Positions 54,393 to 63,818 are shown, numbered from the stretch's first letter. The stretch is 64,000 bases of DNA from Gordonia rubripertincta (GCF_038024875.1 NZ_CP136136.1:372001-436000), one strand, 5' to 3'. The notes: generated by a model not told the origin, from the letters alone. Made by a program: numbers and translations.

Positions 54393-54430
54393 CGCATCTG
54401 ATCCTCGACGGACACCACCCACGACAAACA

Positions 54431-54473
54431 CCGCGGGCGGGACAGGTGACGTGGTCACCGGTCCCGCCCGCGG
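54431..54473 (-). terminator. Terminator of the cyp125-SnoaL transcript
   Basis: CCGCGGGCGGGAC (54431-54443) pairs with 54461-54473; an A-G mismatch then GGTGAC/GTCACC closes a GTG loop. On the minus strand it is followed by TGTTTGTCG. It begins 18 bases after the SnoaL stop. Confidence 0.88.
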
Positions 54474-54490
54474 CGGATCGTTGTGCGAGG

Positions 54491-54940
54491 TCAGGCCTTG
54501 CGCACCGAGTTGATCGTCTTCTCGACCTCCCAGTAGGCCCGGAGCGCCGAGAGGCGACCCTCCGAGTCGGCGTGATAGGTGAACACCCCGCGCGCTTCGG
54601 AGACGTGACCTGCGATGTGGGTGACGATGCTGCCGATGTAGGCGACCTCGTTCCCGCAGATGATCTCCTCGTCGAAGCGGAACTCGATGCTCTCGGTCGC
54701 TGCGATCGACTTGTCCCAGAACTCCGAGATGCGGTCGTACCCCCGGAATCCGACACCCTCCGGGTCGAACATCGAGGGGCCCACCGGATCCTGGACGATG
54801 GCGTCCGGCGCGAAGTTGTCGATCCACGCCTGCTTGTCGCGGGACTCCACAAATTCTCGGGAACGACGCCCCGCCACGACCGCGGGATGGTTCTCGCGGT
54901 CGATGTTCAGGTACGCGGGCGCCTCTTCAGCTGCGGTCAC
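54491..54940 (-). CDS. SnoaL-like protein co-expressed with CYP125
   Basis: A 149-residue NTF2/SnoaL-fold protein (FVESRDKQAWIDNFAPDAIVQDPVGPSMFDPEGVGFRGYDRISEFWDKSIAATES). KSI-like proteins of this size bind or isomerise steroids; the typical catalytic Tyr-Asp pair cannot be confirmed. GTG 54940 overlaps the cyp125 stop (GTGA), so it is translated with the P450 and likely acts on the same substrate. Confidence 0.78.
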   Translation of the reverse strand: MTAAEEAPAYLNIDRENHPAVVAGRRSREFVESRDKQAWIDNFAPDAIVQDPVGPSMFDPEGVGFRGYDRISEFWDKSIAATESIEFRFDEEIICGNEVAYIGSIVTHIAGHVSEARGVFTYHADSEGRLSALRAYWEVEKTINSVRKA

Positions 54941-56256
54941 TTCGTCCCGTAGTCGACGCGGAGTTCCTTGACACCGTTGATCCACCCGTGGCGGAGACGA
55001 CGCGGTGCGTCGAGCTTGGTGATGTCCGGGACGAGGTCGGCAAGCGCGTTGAACATCAGGTTGATCTCCATGCGTGCCAGGTTGGCGCCGACGCAGAAGT
55101 GCGCACCGTTGCCGCCGAAGCCGACGTGCGGGTTCGGGTCGCGAAGGATGTTGAACGAGAACGGATCGTCGAAGACATCTTCGTCGTAGTTGGCCGAGCC
55201 GTAGAACATTCCGACGCGCTCGCCCTTCTTGATGTCGACGCCGCCGATCTGCGTGTCGCGCTTGGCGGTTCGCTGGAAGGCGTTGACCGGGGTGGCCCAG
55301 CGGACGATCTCGTCGACCGCGGTCGCCGGACGTTCCTTCTTGAACAGCTCCCACTGGTCGGGGTTGTCCAGGAAGGCGTTCATGCCGTGGCTGATCGCGT
55401 TGCGCGTGGTCTCGTTGCCGGCGACGGTCAGCAGGATGAAGAAGAAACCGAACTCCGTCTCGTCGAGATGCTGGCCGTCGATGTCGGCGTTGACGAGAGT
55501 GGTGACGATGTCCTCGCCCGGATTGCGACGCTTTTCCTCGGCCATCTGGTAGCCGTAGCCGAGGATCTCGGCGTTGGCCTGCTGCGGATCCGTCGTGTAG
55601 TCCGGATCGTCGGCGTTCATCATCGAGTTCGACCAGTCGAACAGCTTCTCGCGGTCCTCCTGGGGAACACCGAGGAGGTCGGCGATGGCCAGCAGCGGCA
55701 GGTCTACGGCAACATCCTTGACGAAGTCGCCGGACCCCTTCTGCGCTGCGCGCGAAACGATCTCGCGAGCGGCGTCGTCGAGCTTCTCCTCGAGCGAATG
55801 GACCGCACGGGGAGTGAACAGCTTGGAGACCAGCTTGCGCAGACGGGTGTGCTCCGGCGGATCGTGGTTGATCAGCAGCGCCTTGGTGATCTCGATCTGC
55901 TCCGAGGTCATGTCATCCTCGAAGCGCATGATCACGCCGTTGGCGTTGGTCTCCCAGTCATCGTTGTTCTTGGAGATCTCGCGGACGTGGGCATGCTTGG
56001 AGATCACCCAGTACCCGCCGTCGTGGAAGCCACCACCCTTGCCGGGCGCCTGGGCGTTCCACCAGACCGGTGCGGTCTTACGGAGCTGCGCGAACTCCTC
56101 CACTGGGATTCCCTGCTCGAGCAGGTCCGGGTTGGTGAAATCCCACCCCTCCTGCTCCATGAACGCACACTTGCCGACGACGTCGGAAGGGCTCGTGCGC
56201 GCAGAATCCGCCGTGGTCGGCTCACTGCCGATCGGGGCACTCTGGGCCTGGGTCAC
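54937..56256 (-). CDS. cyp125: Cytochrome P450 CYP125, sterol C26/27 monooxygenase
   Basis: A 439-residue P450. The I-helix AGNETTRNAISHGM, the ExxR (DEIVRW) and the heme loop FGGNGAHFCVGANLAR (Cys388) are intact. FHDGGYWVISKHAHVREISKN is typical of CYP125. CYP125 hydroxylates and carboxylates the cholesterol side-chain methyl group. Position next to divergent fadA5 matches Rv3545c. GTG 56256 precedes a 50-residue N-terminal tail; a KstR box is 24 bases upstream. Confidence 0.93.
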   Translation of the reverse strand: MTQAQSAPIGSEPTTADSARTSPSDVVGKCAFMEQEGWDFTNPDLLEQGIPVEEFAQLRKTAPVWWNAQAPGKGGGFHDGGYWVISKHAHVREISKNNDDWETNANGVIMRFEDDMTSEQIEITKALLINHDPPEHTRLRKLVSKLFTPRAVHSLEEKLDDAAREIVSRAAQKGSGDFVKDVAVDLPLLAIADLLGVPQEDREKLFDWSNSMMNADDPDYTTDPQQANAEILGYGYQMAEEKRRNPGEDIVTTLVNADIDGQHLDETEFGFFFILLTVAGNETTRNAISHGMNAFLDNPDQWELFKKERPATAVDEIVRWATPVNAFQRTAKRDTQIGGVDIKKGERVGMFYGSANYDEDVFDDPFSFNILRDPNPHVGFGGNGAHFCVGANLARMEINLMFNALADLVPDITKLDAPRRLRHGWINGVKELRVDYGTK

Positions 56257-56279
56257 GTCACACCACCTCGCTGGAGATT

Positions 56280-56293
56280 TAGAACCTGTTTCA
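56280..56293. promoter_or_regulatory. KstR box upstream of cyp125
   Basis: TAGAACCTGTTTCA, full match to TnnAACnnGTTnnA, 24 bases from the GTG start of cyp125. Confidence 0.88.
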
Positions 56294-56335
56294 CTCTCAT
56301 TAGACCACATTGTGACACACGCGACAGCCCCCGAT

Positions 56336-56349
56336 GAGAACTTGTTCTA
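56336..56349. promoter_or_regulatory. Middle KstR-like box
   Basis: GAGAACTTGTTCTA, one mismatch to consensus (first base). Confidence 0.75.
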
Positions 56350-56497
56350 GTTTTCGGTTATCGTATCGCCCCCACCTGCAGGTCTGGGCCGAAGAGGGCG
56401 TAGTATCGACCCGGTTCCGCCGGCTACGAGGCGGTCGTCTCGACGCCGCTCGACGCGGCCGAGGACAGCCGCCGAAGGCCGCTTATGGACGCAAACA

Positions 56498-56511
56498 TAG
56501 AACATGTTCTA
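56498..56511. promoter_or_regulatory. KstR box upstream of fadA5
   Basis: TAGAACATGTTCTA, perfect palindrome, 90 bases before fadA5. Confidence 0.92.
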
Positions 56512-56600
56512 GCTTGAATGAACGGCCTCGGCACCTCCGTCGAAGTGCCGTCTACACGCAGACGACGGACTGGTTCCGCCGGGTGAACGAAGGAGTGGAG

Positions 56601-57764
56601 ATGGGCGTTCCGGTCATCGTGGAAGCAGTACGCACGCCGATCGGCAAGCGTGCCGGGTGGTTGTCAGGCCTCCATGCAGAGGAGTTGCTCGGCATCACGC
56701 AGCGCGGTCTCATCGAGAAGGCCGGTATCGACCCGGCTCTCGTGGAGCAGGTCGTCGGCGGTTGCGTCACGCAGGCCGGGTCGCAGGCGGGCAATGTCTC
56801 CCGCAAGGCGTGGCTGTCCGCCGGGCTCCCCGAACACACCGGCGCCACGACCATCGACGCCCAGTGCGGATCGGCCCAGCAGGCCAACCACCTCATCGCC
56901 GGACTCATCGCCTCGGAAGCCATCGAGGTGGGCATCGCCTGCGGCGTGGAGACCATGACCACCGTGCCGCTCGGCGCGAACGTCGGTACCAACGCCGGCC
57001 CGTACCACGCGGACTCGTGGAACGTGGACCTCCCGAACCAGTTCGAGGCGGCCGAACGGATCGCCAGGCGCCGCGGGATCACCCGCGCCGATGTCGACGG
57101 ACTCGGCGAGCGCAGCCAGCGCCTCGCCCGCCAGGCCTGGGACGAGGGCCGTTTCGACCGCGAGATCCTCTCGTTCAAGGCGCCCGAGCGGACCAAGGAG
57201 GGCGAGCTCACCGGCAACATCATCGACGTGAGCCGCGACCAGGGCCTGCGCGAGACCACCCTCGAATCCCTCGCCGCGCTCAAGCCCGTTCTCGAGGGAG
57301 GCATCCACACCGCCGGCACGTCGTCGCAGATCTCCGACGGCGCCGCCGCCGTGCTGATCATGGACGAGGCCAAGGCCCGTGCGCTCGGACTCACCCCGCG
57401 CGCCCGCATCAAGGCACAGGCGCTCGTCGGCTCCGAACCCCACTTCCACCTCGACGGCCCGGTCCAGGCGACCGAGCGTGTCCTGTCGAAGTCGGGAATG
57501 TCGTTGTCCGACATCGACATCGTCGAGATCAACGAGGCCTTCGCCTCGGTCGTGCTCAGCTGGGCGCAGGTCCACAACGCCGACATGGACCGCGTCAACG
57601 TCAACGGCGGCGCCATCGCCCTCGGACACCCCGTGGGCAGCACCGGTTCCCGCCTCATCACGACCGCACTGCACGAACTCGAGCGTCGCGACGGTCAGAC
57701 CGCTCTCATCACGATGTGCGCGGGCGGCGCGATGGCCACCGGCACCATCCTCGAGCGCATCTGA
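56601..57764 (+). CDS. fadA5: Steroid thiolase FadA5
   Basis: A 387-residue acetyl-CoA acetyltransferase. The nucleophile is C89 in DAQCGSAQQA, the His loop is NGGAIALGHPVGSTGSR, and the second Cys is in MCAGGAMATG. FadA5 releases acetyl-CoA or propionyl-CoA from the sterol side chain. ATG 56601 has AGGAG upstream; the open frame further up crosses the KstR boxes and is rejected. Order cyp125-fadA5-ddn matches Rv3545c-Rv3547. Confidence 0.93.
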   Translation: MGVPVIVEAVRTPIGKRAGWLSGLHAEELLGITQRGLIEKAGIDPALVEQVVGGCVTQAGSQAGNVSRKAWLSAGLPEHTGATTIDAQCGSAQQANHLIAGLIASEAIEVGIACGVETMTTVPLGANVGTNAGPYHADSWNVDLPNQFEAAERIARRRGITRADVDGLGERSQRLARQAWDEGRFDREILSFKAPERTKEGELTGNIIDVSRDQGLRETTLESLAALKPVLEGGIHTAGTSSQISDGAAAVLIMDEAKARALGLTPRARIKAQALVGSEPHFHLDGPVQATERVLSKSGMSLSDIDIVEINEAFASVVLSWAQVHNADMDRVNVNGGAIALGHPVGSTGSRLITTALHELERRDGQTALITMCAGGAMATGTILERI

Positions 57765-57771
57765 GTATCGG

Positions 57772-58266
57772 ATGCCCCTCCTCGACCCGGACAAGAAGCC
57801 CGCACAACTCGATTCGCCGATCGTCGGCACCCTCATCAAGGTCGGCTCGCGGATCAACACGCGGCTGTACAAGGCAACCGGCGGCCGCATCGGCGGCACC
57901 TGGCGCGTCGGCGCGGGCCTGAAGAAGCCCGCGCCGGTGTGCCTGCTGACCACCATCGGACGCAAATCGGGTGAACCCCGGACGGTGCCGCTGGTCTACC
58001 TTCGTCGCGGCGACCAGTTCGTCGTCGTCGCGTCGCAGGGCGGCTCGGCGAAACACCCGGCCTGGTACCTCAATCTGCGCGACAATCCGGCCGTCACCAT
58101 CCAGCTGGGCAAGGAGACCTTCGAGCTCACGGCGCGTACCGCCACCGAGGCCGAACGCGCCGACGTGTGGCCGGAACTGGTCGAGGTCTACGCCGACTTC
58201 GACACGTACGTCGCGTGGACGGACCGGACGATCCCGGTCGTCATCTGCGAGCCGGCGCAGAGCTAA
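57772..58266 (+). CDS. ddn: Deazaflavin (F420)-dependent nitroreductase family protein
   Basis: A 164-residue split-beta-barrel protein of the Ddn/FDOR-A group. TTIGRKSGEPRTVPLVYL and GSAKHPAWYLNLRDNPAVTIQLG are family-specific. Ddn (Rv3547) reduces menaquinone with F420H2 and activates nitroimidazole drugs; its neighbours there are also fadA5 and cyp125. ATG 57772 is seven bases past the fadA5 stop, so it is in that operon. The ortholog claim rests on synteny. Confidence 0.82.
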   Translation: MPLLDPDKKPAQLDSPIVGTLIKVGSRINTRLYKATGGRIGGTWRVGAGLKKPAPVCLLTTIGRKSGEPRTVPLVYLRRGDQFVVVASQGGSAKHPAWYLNLRDNPAVTIQLGKETFELTARTATEAERADVWPELVEVYADFDTYVAWTDRTIPVVICEPAQS

Positions 58267-58871
58267 CCCCGTCGCGCGAGCTCCCGTACCGCGGCGCCGG
58301 CCCAGGCGTCGAGGACCGCGCGCAGCTCGGCGCCGGTCCGGTGCGACATTGCGTCGAGCACCATCGATTGCAATGTGCGCAAAACGATTTCGGCAATGAG
58401 GTCGAGCGCGGCGTCGTCGTAACCGTGGTCATCCCAGCTGGCCTCCAGCCGGTCGACCATCGTCCGCGCGAATCGTCTGGCGTCGTCGGACGTGAATCCG
58501 CCGACCACCGGAACGCTCAGCTTGTCGGCCCGCAGTAGCACGCCGACGTAGTCGTCCTCGGCGAGCTCCTCGAGCACTGCGGCGATGCCTTCCACGATCG
58601 CCGCGTCGGGTGAGGTCATGCCCGCCAGTCGTGTCATCACGCGTTCGAGTAGTCCTCCGACGGCGTCGAGTGCGGTCGCCGACAACAACTCTTCGGTGCC
58701 GGAGAAATAGCGATAGACGGTTTGCCGGGTGACCCCGAGTTCGCGTGCCACGTCGGCGATGCTGGTGGCCGTGCCGCGCCGGTCGATGGTCGTGCGGGTC
58801 GCCGCCAGGATGCGCGCAACCGCCTCCGCATCGTTGACGGGGACCTGGCCGCCCCAACCGTGTGTGCGCAT
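58263..58871 (-). CDS. TetR-family transcriptional regulator
   Basis: A 202-residue TetR protein. The N-terminal HTH is SIADVARELGVTRQTVYRYFSGTEELL (about 37-63); the rest is a helical ligand domain. The gene is convergent with ddn (stops overlap by three bases) and divergent from the cyp125 paralogue, with an inverted repeat in between that may be its operator. It is not KstR, which is a larger TetR protein normally next to other genes. Confidence 0.85.
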   Translation of the reverse strand: MRTHGWGGQVPVNDAEAVARILAATRTTIDRRGTATSIADVARELGVTRQTVYRYFSGTEELLSATALDAVGGLLERVMTRLAGMTSPDAAIVEGIAAVLEELAEDDYVGVLLRADKLSVPVVGGFTSDDARRFARTMVDRLEASWDDHGYDDAALDLIAEIVLRTLQSMVLDAMSHRTGAELRAVLDAWAGAAVRELARRG

Positions 58872-59070
58872 CAGCTCAGGAGCCTACCGGCCCGTTCGAG
58901 GGCCCTGACGAGGTCGTCTCGCCAGGCTTCGAGAAGCGGCGTGGCCGTCGACTTCGATACTCCCCTTCGTCACCACTCTGCCCGGCGCCTTGCGCTCCTC
59001 GCACCTCAGTCCCGGTCAGCGAGGGTTGGTGTCACGTCCCTCAGACCAGGGAGCGAGCGCGTCGCGATAG

Positions 59071-59099
59071 ACCATACGGATAACCAATCGATGTATGGT
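59071..59099. promoter_or_regulatory. Inverted repeat, candidate TetR operator
   Basis: ACCATAC (59071-59077) and GTATGGT (59093-59099) are exact complements 15 bases apart, 55 bases before the P450 start. The 58872-59153 gap has no gene or KstR box. Confidence 0.45.
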
Positions 59100-59153
59100 G
59101 CGGTGACGCATCACACACCGCGTACGCGCGTGCTCGTCGACCGGAGGTTCGAG

Positions 59154-60399
59154 ATGACGACACCGACGAAGTCCGGCCCGTTCCACCACGGCTTCGACTT
59201 CACCGACCCCGATCTGCTTCAGCAGCACGGCATACCGGTGCAGGCGTTCGCCGAGCTCCGGCGCACTGCACCGGTCTGGTGGAACGCGCAGCCGGAGGGG
59301 ACGTCCGGGTTCACCGACGCCGGATTCTGGGGTGATCTCCAAGCACGCGCATGTCCGGGAGATCTCGAAGAACCACCAGGTATGGTCCACCAACGCCAAT
59401 GGTGCGATCCTCCGACTCCCCGACTTCGTGACCCCGGACCAGATCGAACTCACCAAGGCGCTGCTCATCAATCACGACCCGCCCGAGCACACACGATTAC
59501 GAAAGATCGTGTCGCGCATGTTCACTCCGCGAGCCGTCGCCCTTCTCAAGGAACAACTGGCGGCGTCGGCCCACGAGATCGTCGAGGCCGCGGCCGCGAA
59601 GGGCCGCGGCAACTTCGTCGACGACATCGCGGTACACCTGCCCCTGCAGTCGATCCTGGACCTCATCGGCGTGCCGCAGGCCGATCGCGAACGGCTTCAC
59701 GTGCTGGTCGACGCGATGATCAACAACGACGACCCCGATGAGACCATCGACCCGGCGACCGCGAACGCCGAGGTCCTCGCCTACGCCTACGCGATGGCCG
59801 AGGAACGGCGGAAGAATCCGACCGACGACCTGATCACCACCCTCATCGAGGCCGACATCGACGGCGAGGGGATGACCGAGATCGAGTTCGGCTTCTTCGT
59901 CGTCCTGCTCATCACCGCGGGCAACGAGACCACCCGCAACGCGACGTCGCACGGGATGAACGCCTTTCTGGACCACCCGGAGATGTGGGATCTCTACAAG
60001 CGGGACCGCCCGGCGACGGCCATCGACGAGATCCTGCGCTGGTCCACGCCGGTCCACGGCTTCCAGCGAACCGCACTGGCCGACACCCGAATCGGCGACG
60101 TCGACGTCGCGGCCGGCCAGCGCGTCGGGCTGTTCTACAGCTCCGCGAACTACGACGAAGAGGTCTTCGACGACCCGTTCACCTTCGACATCACCCGAGA
60201 TCCCAACCCGCACCTGTCCTTCGGCGGCAACGGCGCGCACTTCTGCATCGGCGCCAATCTGGCCCGGCTCGAACTCAACCTGATCTTCGACGCCATCGCC
60301 GACACCCTGCCCGACATCGCGCGGCTCGGCGAACTGCAACGGGTGCGGTCGGGATGGCTCAACGGGGTCAAGCAGCTCGACGTCGCGTATCGCAGCTGA
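59154..60399 (+). pseudogene. CYP125-like cytochrome P450 with a +1 frameshift
   Basis: A cyp125 paralogue of about 414 residues. ATG 59154 has GGAGG upstream. Frame one runs to SGFTDAGFW; removing one G in TGGGGTG (59328-59334) leads to VISKHAHVREISKN and the rest, ending at 60399. I-helix AGNETTRNATSHGM, ExxR (DEILRW) and heme loop FGGNGAHFCIGANLAR are intact. Lacking the first 75 residues, a protein started after the shift would be inactive. Sequence is not decayed elsewhere, so a sequencing error or very young mutation is likely. The substrate is probably a sterol or a related terpenoid. Confidence 0.85.
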
Positions 60400-60408
60400 T
60401 CACCGGGG

Positions 60409-61014
60409 TCACGGGGTCGCCGCCGAAACCCATGCGGCAGAATCTCGTCCGGACCAGTTCGCCAGAGTCTCGACGGGCCCCGCCCCGTCGCGTGGTTCGA
60501 CGACGACGCCGAAGGGGACGTTCGGGTCCTGGCGGATCTCGGGCCGGATGAACCGGCGGACGATCGCGAGTGTGTCGGTGGCGGCGTCCGGGACGGCCTC
60601 CGACGGCTGCCCGGTCGCCACCGCGAGATCCCATCCGTGCACGATCGTCTCGTTGACGTAACCCCACAACGCGCCGGCGCCGGGCACCTCACCCCACGGC
60701 ACCTGCACCATCCTGGCGAGCGTGGCGTCGTCGGACCATAGGTCGACCGCCCGCGCCACCGCCGTTGCGTACTCCTGTGCGTCGAAACGGTCGGCGATGA
60801 ACGGCATGGCCCGTACGTCGACCCCCTCGGGTAGCGCCGCCGCTCGTTGTGCCGTTGCCAGCAGATGGGCCCCGAGCGTGCGGACGTCGAACTCGTCGCA
60901 CGGCGTCGGCGCGGCCAACTGCTCGGCGGTCACCTCGGAGAGCAGTCCGGTGACCCAGGTGGTGGCGGCCGCGAAGGCCGGGCGGGGATCCGGTGGGGTG
61001 GTCGGTGCGTTCAT
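60409..61014 (-). CDS. TIGR03086 / DinB-like mycothiol-dependent protein
   Basis: A 201-residue member of the TIGR03086 metal-binding family (MDMPI N-domain fold). TPCDEFDVRTLGAHLLATAQR and the C-terminal GYVNETIVHGWDLAVATGQ with His ligands are diagnostic. Such proteins are thought to bind a divalent metal and use mycothiol. ATG 61014 has GAGGAAAG upstream. It is divergent from a WYL regulator, with a palindrome between. Confidence 0.82.
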   Translation of the reverse strand: MNAPTTPPDPRPAFAAATTWVTGLLSEVTAEQLAAPTPCDEFDVRTLGAHLLATAQRAAALPEGVDVRAMPFIADRFDAQEYATAVARAVDLWSDDATLARMVQVPWGEVPGAGALWGYVNETIVHGWDLAVATGQPSEAVPDAATDTLAIVRRFIRPEIRQDPNVPFGVVVEPRDGAGPVETLANWSGRDSAAWVSAATP

Positions 61015-61062
61015 TGTCTTTCCTCTCTCGCTGACTGACGAGTCCAGTCAAACCGTGAAACC

Positions 61063-61077
61063 TGACATCTTCTGTCA
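61063..61077. promoter_or_regulatory. Palindrome between TIGR03086 gene and WYL regulator
   Basis: TGACATCTTCTGTCA: arms TGACA/TGTCA, five-base spacer, in the 86-base divergent gap; 23 bases upstream of the regulator start. Likely operator of the WYL protein. Confidence 0.6.
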
Positions 61078-61100
61078 TATTTTTGCGAGATGATTACGGC

Positions 61101-62060
61101 ATGCGCGCCGAACGCCTCATCGCGGTCCTGATGCTGCTCAAGAGACACGATCGGGTGACTGCGTCGACTATCGCCGCCGAACTCGGGGTGTCGGAGCGGA
61201 CCGTGCTGCGCGACATCGAGGCACTCTCGCTGTCCGGGGTCCCGGTGTACGCCGAGCGCGGCAGGCACGGCGGCTTCTCGCTGGTCCCCGGCTACCGCAC
61301 CGACCTCACCGGTCTGACAGTCGAGGAGGCGACCTCACTGCTCGCCGGAACGGGCCGGCTCGACTCCCCTGCCTTCGCCAGTGCGATGCGCAAGGTCACC
61401 GCGGCCATTCCCGAGGCGTACCGGGGAACCGCGGTCAGGGCCGCACAGCGGGTACTCGTCCGTCCCGAGGGATTCGTGCGCAGGCCGGAAGGACTCCATG
61501 CGCTCGATCCGGTGCATTTCGCGGTCTTCGCGGGCAGGCGTATCCGCACCCGCTACCGCCCGCGTGACGCCGACGAGGCACGCGAACGGCTCCTCGATCC
61601 GGTCGGGCTCATCATCGCCGGCGACACCTGGTACCTCGTCGCGCACGGCGTGGGGTCGCGCGAGGGGGCCGAGGAACGGATGTACCGGTTGTCCCGGATG
61701 AGCGAGGTCGAGGTCCTCGACGAGCCGGCGGTGCGCGACGAGGACGTCGATCTCGAGGAGATCTGGCGGCGTCGGCGCTCGGCGTTCCGGTCCTCGTTCG
61801 ATCCGGTCGACGTGGTGGTCGACTGCGCCCCCGCGGACGTCGAGACGATCCGGGCAACCGCGCTCACCGCAGAAATGGCGAGTGATGCCGGAGACCGGCA
61901 GCGCGTCGAACTCCGGTTCGCCGACCACCGGCATGCCACTGGTGCGTTGTGGGGCTTGATGTTCGACCGCGACATCGTCGTACTCGAACCGGCGTGGGTC
62001 CGGGAGACGCTGGCGGACCGGGCGCGAGCAGTCCTCTCCGACAACGAAAAACGCCCCTGA
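61101..62060 (+). CDS. HTH-WYL domain transcriptional regulator
   Basis: A 319-residue YafY-type protein. N-terminal winged HTH (RVTASTIAAELGVSERTVLRDIEALSLSGVPVYAERGRHGGFSLVPGYR) and C-terminal WYL/WCX domains (TWYLVAHG, MYRLSRMSEVEVLDEP). WYL proteins sense small ligands, often nucleotides. ATG 61101 is preferred to TTG 61083. It probably controls the divergent TIGR03086 gene and itself. Confidence 0.88.
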   Translation: MRAERLIAVLMLLKRHDRVTASTIAAELGVSERTVLRDIEALSLSGVPVYAERGRHGGFSLVPGYRTDLTGLTVEEATSLLAGTGRLDSPAFASAMRKVTAAIPEAYRGTAVRAAQRVLVRPEGFVRRPEGLHALDPVHFAVFAGRRIRTRYRPRDADEARERLLDPVGLIIAGDTWYLVAHGVGSREGAEERMYRLSRMSEVEVLDEPAVRDEDVDLEEIWRRRRSAFRSSFDPVDVVVDCAPADVETIRATALTAEMASDAGDRQRVELRFADHRHATGALWGLMFDRDIVVLEPAWVRETLADRARAVLSDNEKRP

Positions 62061-62142
62061 GAAGCACCTCCCACGATCGGCCCGACACTGTGTCGACGGA
62101 CTGGCTGTCGCGGGCGGTGCCCAGGGGTGCTTCTCAGGTGCG
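62052..62142. terminator. Long-armed terminator, partly inside the WYL stop
   Basis: Arms 62052-62068 and 62126-62142 (CCTGAGAAGCACC and GGTGCTTCTCAGG, 16 of 17 pairs), followed by GTTTT on the plus strand. The left arm includes the TGA of the WYL gene. Confidence 0.75.
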
Positions 62143-62161
62143 GTTTTCAGGACGACTGAGG

Positions 62162-63808
62162 TCAGCCGACCCCGCGCTCGGAGTCGGCCCAGTACTGCGA
62201 CCGCAGCGCCTTCTTGTCGGGCTTGCCCAGCGCGGTCAGCGGCAACGAGTCGGCGAAGATGACCCGCTTCGGAGACTGCACCGCACCCTTTCGATCCTTG
62301 ACCGTCTGCTGGATCTCGGCGGTGATGCGTTCTTTCGCAGCGTCGTCGGCGTCCGCGTCGGCACGCAGCACGACGATCGCTGTGACCGCCTCACCCCATT
62401 TCTCGTCGGGCACACCGATCACGCCGACCTGGCCGACGGCCGGATGCTCGGCCACGACATCCTCGACCTCGCGGGGGAAGACGTTGAAGCCACCGGTGAC
62501 GATCATGTCCTTGGTGCGGTCGACGATGAACCAGAAGCCGTCCTCGTCTTCACGCGCGACGTCACCGGTACGCAGCCAGCCGTCGCGGAAGGTCTCGGCC
62601 GTCTGCTCCGGGAGGCCGAGGTAGCCGCCCGCGAGAAGCGGTCCGGCGACACAGATCTCACCCGGCTCGCCCTGAGGGACGGGCTTGCCGTCGGGACCGA
62701 GCAGAGCCGTGCGCAGGAACGCCGACGGCCGGCCGCAACTGCTCAGGCGGCGCTGGTCGTCCCCCGGTCCCGGATGATCGCCCTTGGCGAGGTAGCTGAT
62801 CACCATCGGTGCCTCGGACTGTCCGTAGTACTGGGCGAAGATCGGACCGAACCGTTCGATCGCCTCGGCGAGACGCACCGGATTGATCGGCGACGCACCG
62901 TAATACACGGTTTCCAGCGACGAGAGGTCACGCGTCCGCGAATCCGGGTGATCCATCAGCGCGTACAGCATCGACGGCACGAGCATAGTCGCGGTGATCT
63001 TCTGTTCCTCGATGGTCTTGAGGACCTCGGCGGGATCGAACTTCGACAGCACCACCATCGATCCGCCCTTCATCAGGGTCGGGATGAAGAAGGCGGCGCC
63101 CGCATGCGACAGCGGCGTGCAGAGCAGGAACCTCGGGTGTTCCGGCCATTCCCACTCGGCGAGCTGAATCTGCGTCATCGTCGCCATCGCGCGGGCGGTT
63201 CCGATGACGCCCTTGGGTTTTCCGGTGGTGCCGCCGGTGTAGGTGATCGAGACGACGTGCTCGGGTGACAGATGGGCCGCCACAAGCGGTCTCGGCTCGA
63301 AGCCGTCTGCCTCGGCGATGACGTCGCGGGCCTGGGCCGACAACTGCTCGGGCACCGGACCCAGGGTCAGCACCTGCTTCAAGCCGGGGACGCGCTCCAG
63401 TAGCGCCGCCGCGCGTTCGACGAACATCGGCACCGGATCGATGATGAGGGTCGAGACGCCGGCGTCGGCGAGGACGTAGGCGTGGTCGTCGAGGGAGCCG
63501 AGCGGGTGCAGCGCGGTGCGTCGCCACCCCTGCGTCTGGCCGGCACCGATGACGAAGAGCACCTCGGGGCGGTTCAGCGACAGCAGACCGACCGCGGTGC
63601 CGGTGCCCGCGCCGAGCCCCTCGAAGGCCTGGATGTAGCGGCTGATCGCGGCGGCCATCTCGCCGCCCGTCATCTCCGTGTCCCCCAGGGACAACACCGT
63701 GCGATCGGCGTGCCGCTTCAGCGCGGCGACCATCAGGTCGCCCATGTGCGTGCCCCCGCGAAGGTGATCGAAGTCGGTCGGTGCGGTCGTCGTACCCTCG
63801 TTCGTCAT
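62162..63808 (-). CDS. Acyl-CoA synthetase (FadD8-like)
   Basis: A 548-residue adenylate-forming ligase. Motifs: ITYTGGTTGKPKGV, YYGQSEAPMV, GWLRTGDVAREDEDGFWFIVDRTKDMIVTGGFNVFPREVE and LPLTALGKPDKKAL (catalytic Lys). It resembles FadD8 of mycobacteria. KstR-like sites upstream (63819, 63875) suggest a sterol role. The exact acid substrate is unknown. Confidence 0.85.
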   Translation of the reverse strand: MTNEGTTTAPTDFDHLRGGTHMGDLMVAALKRHADRTVLSLGDTEMTGGEMAAAISRYIQAFEGLGAGTGTAVGLLSLNRPEVLFVIGAGQTQGWRRTALHPLGSLDDHAYVLADAGVSTLIIDPVPMFVERAAALLERVPGLKQVLTLGPVPEQLSAQARDVIAEADGFEPRPLVAAHLSPEHVVSITYTGGTTGKPKGVIGTARAMATMTQIQLAEWEWPEHPRFLLCTPLSHAGAAFFIPTLMKGGSMVVLSKFDPAEVLKTIEEQKITATMLVPSMLYALMDHPDSRTRDLSSLETVYYGASPINPVRLAEAIERFGPIFAQYYGQSEAPMVISYLAKGDHPGPGDDQRRLSSCGRPSAFLRTALLGPDGKPVPQGEPGEICVAGPLLAGGYLGLPEQTAETFRDGWLRTGDVAREDEDGFWFIVDRTKDMIVTGGFNVFPREVEDVVAEHPAVGQVGVIGVPDEKWGEAVTAIVVLRADADADDAAKERITAEIQQTVKDRKGAVQSPKRVIFADSLPLTALGKPDKKALRSQYWADSERGVG

Positions 63809-63818
63809 GCCACAAGAC

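Larger units (their letters stand above)
56257..56600. other. cyp125-fadA5 divergent promoter region
   Basis: 344 bases with three KstR-type boxes (56280, 56336, 56498) and no gene. One box per promoter plus one in between would allow joint control. Confidence 0.75.

Noticed and set aside
56334..56600. N-terminal extension of fadA5
   Set aside because: It runs through two KstR boxes and has no homology; ATG 56601 has AGGAG.
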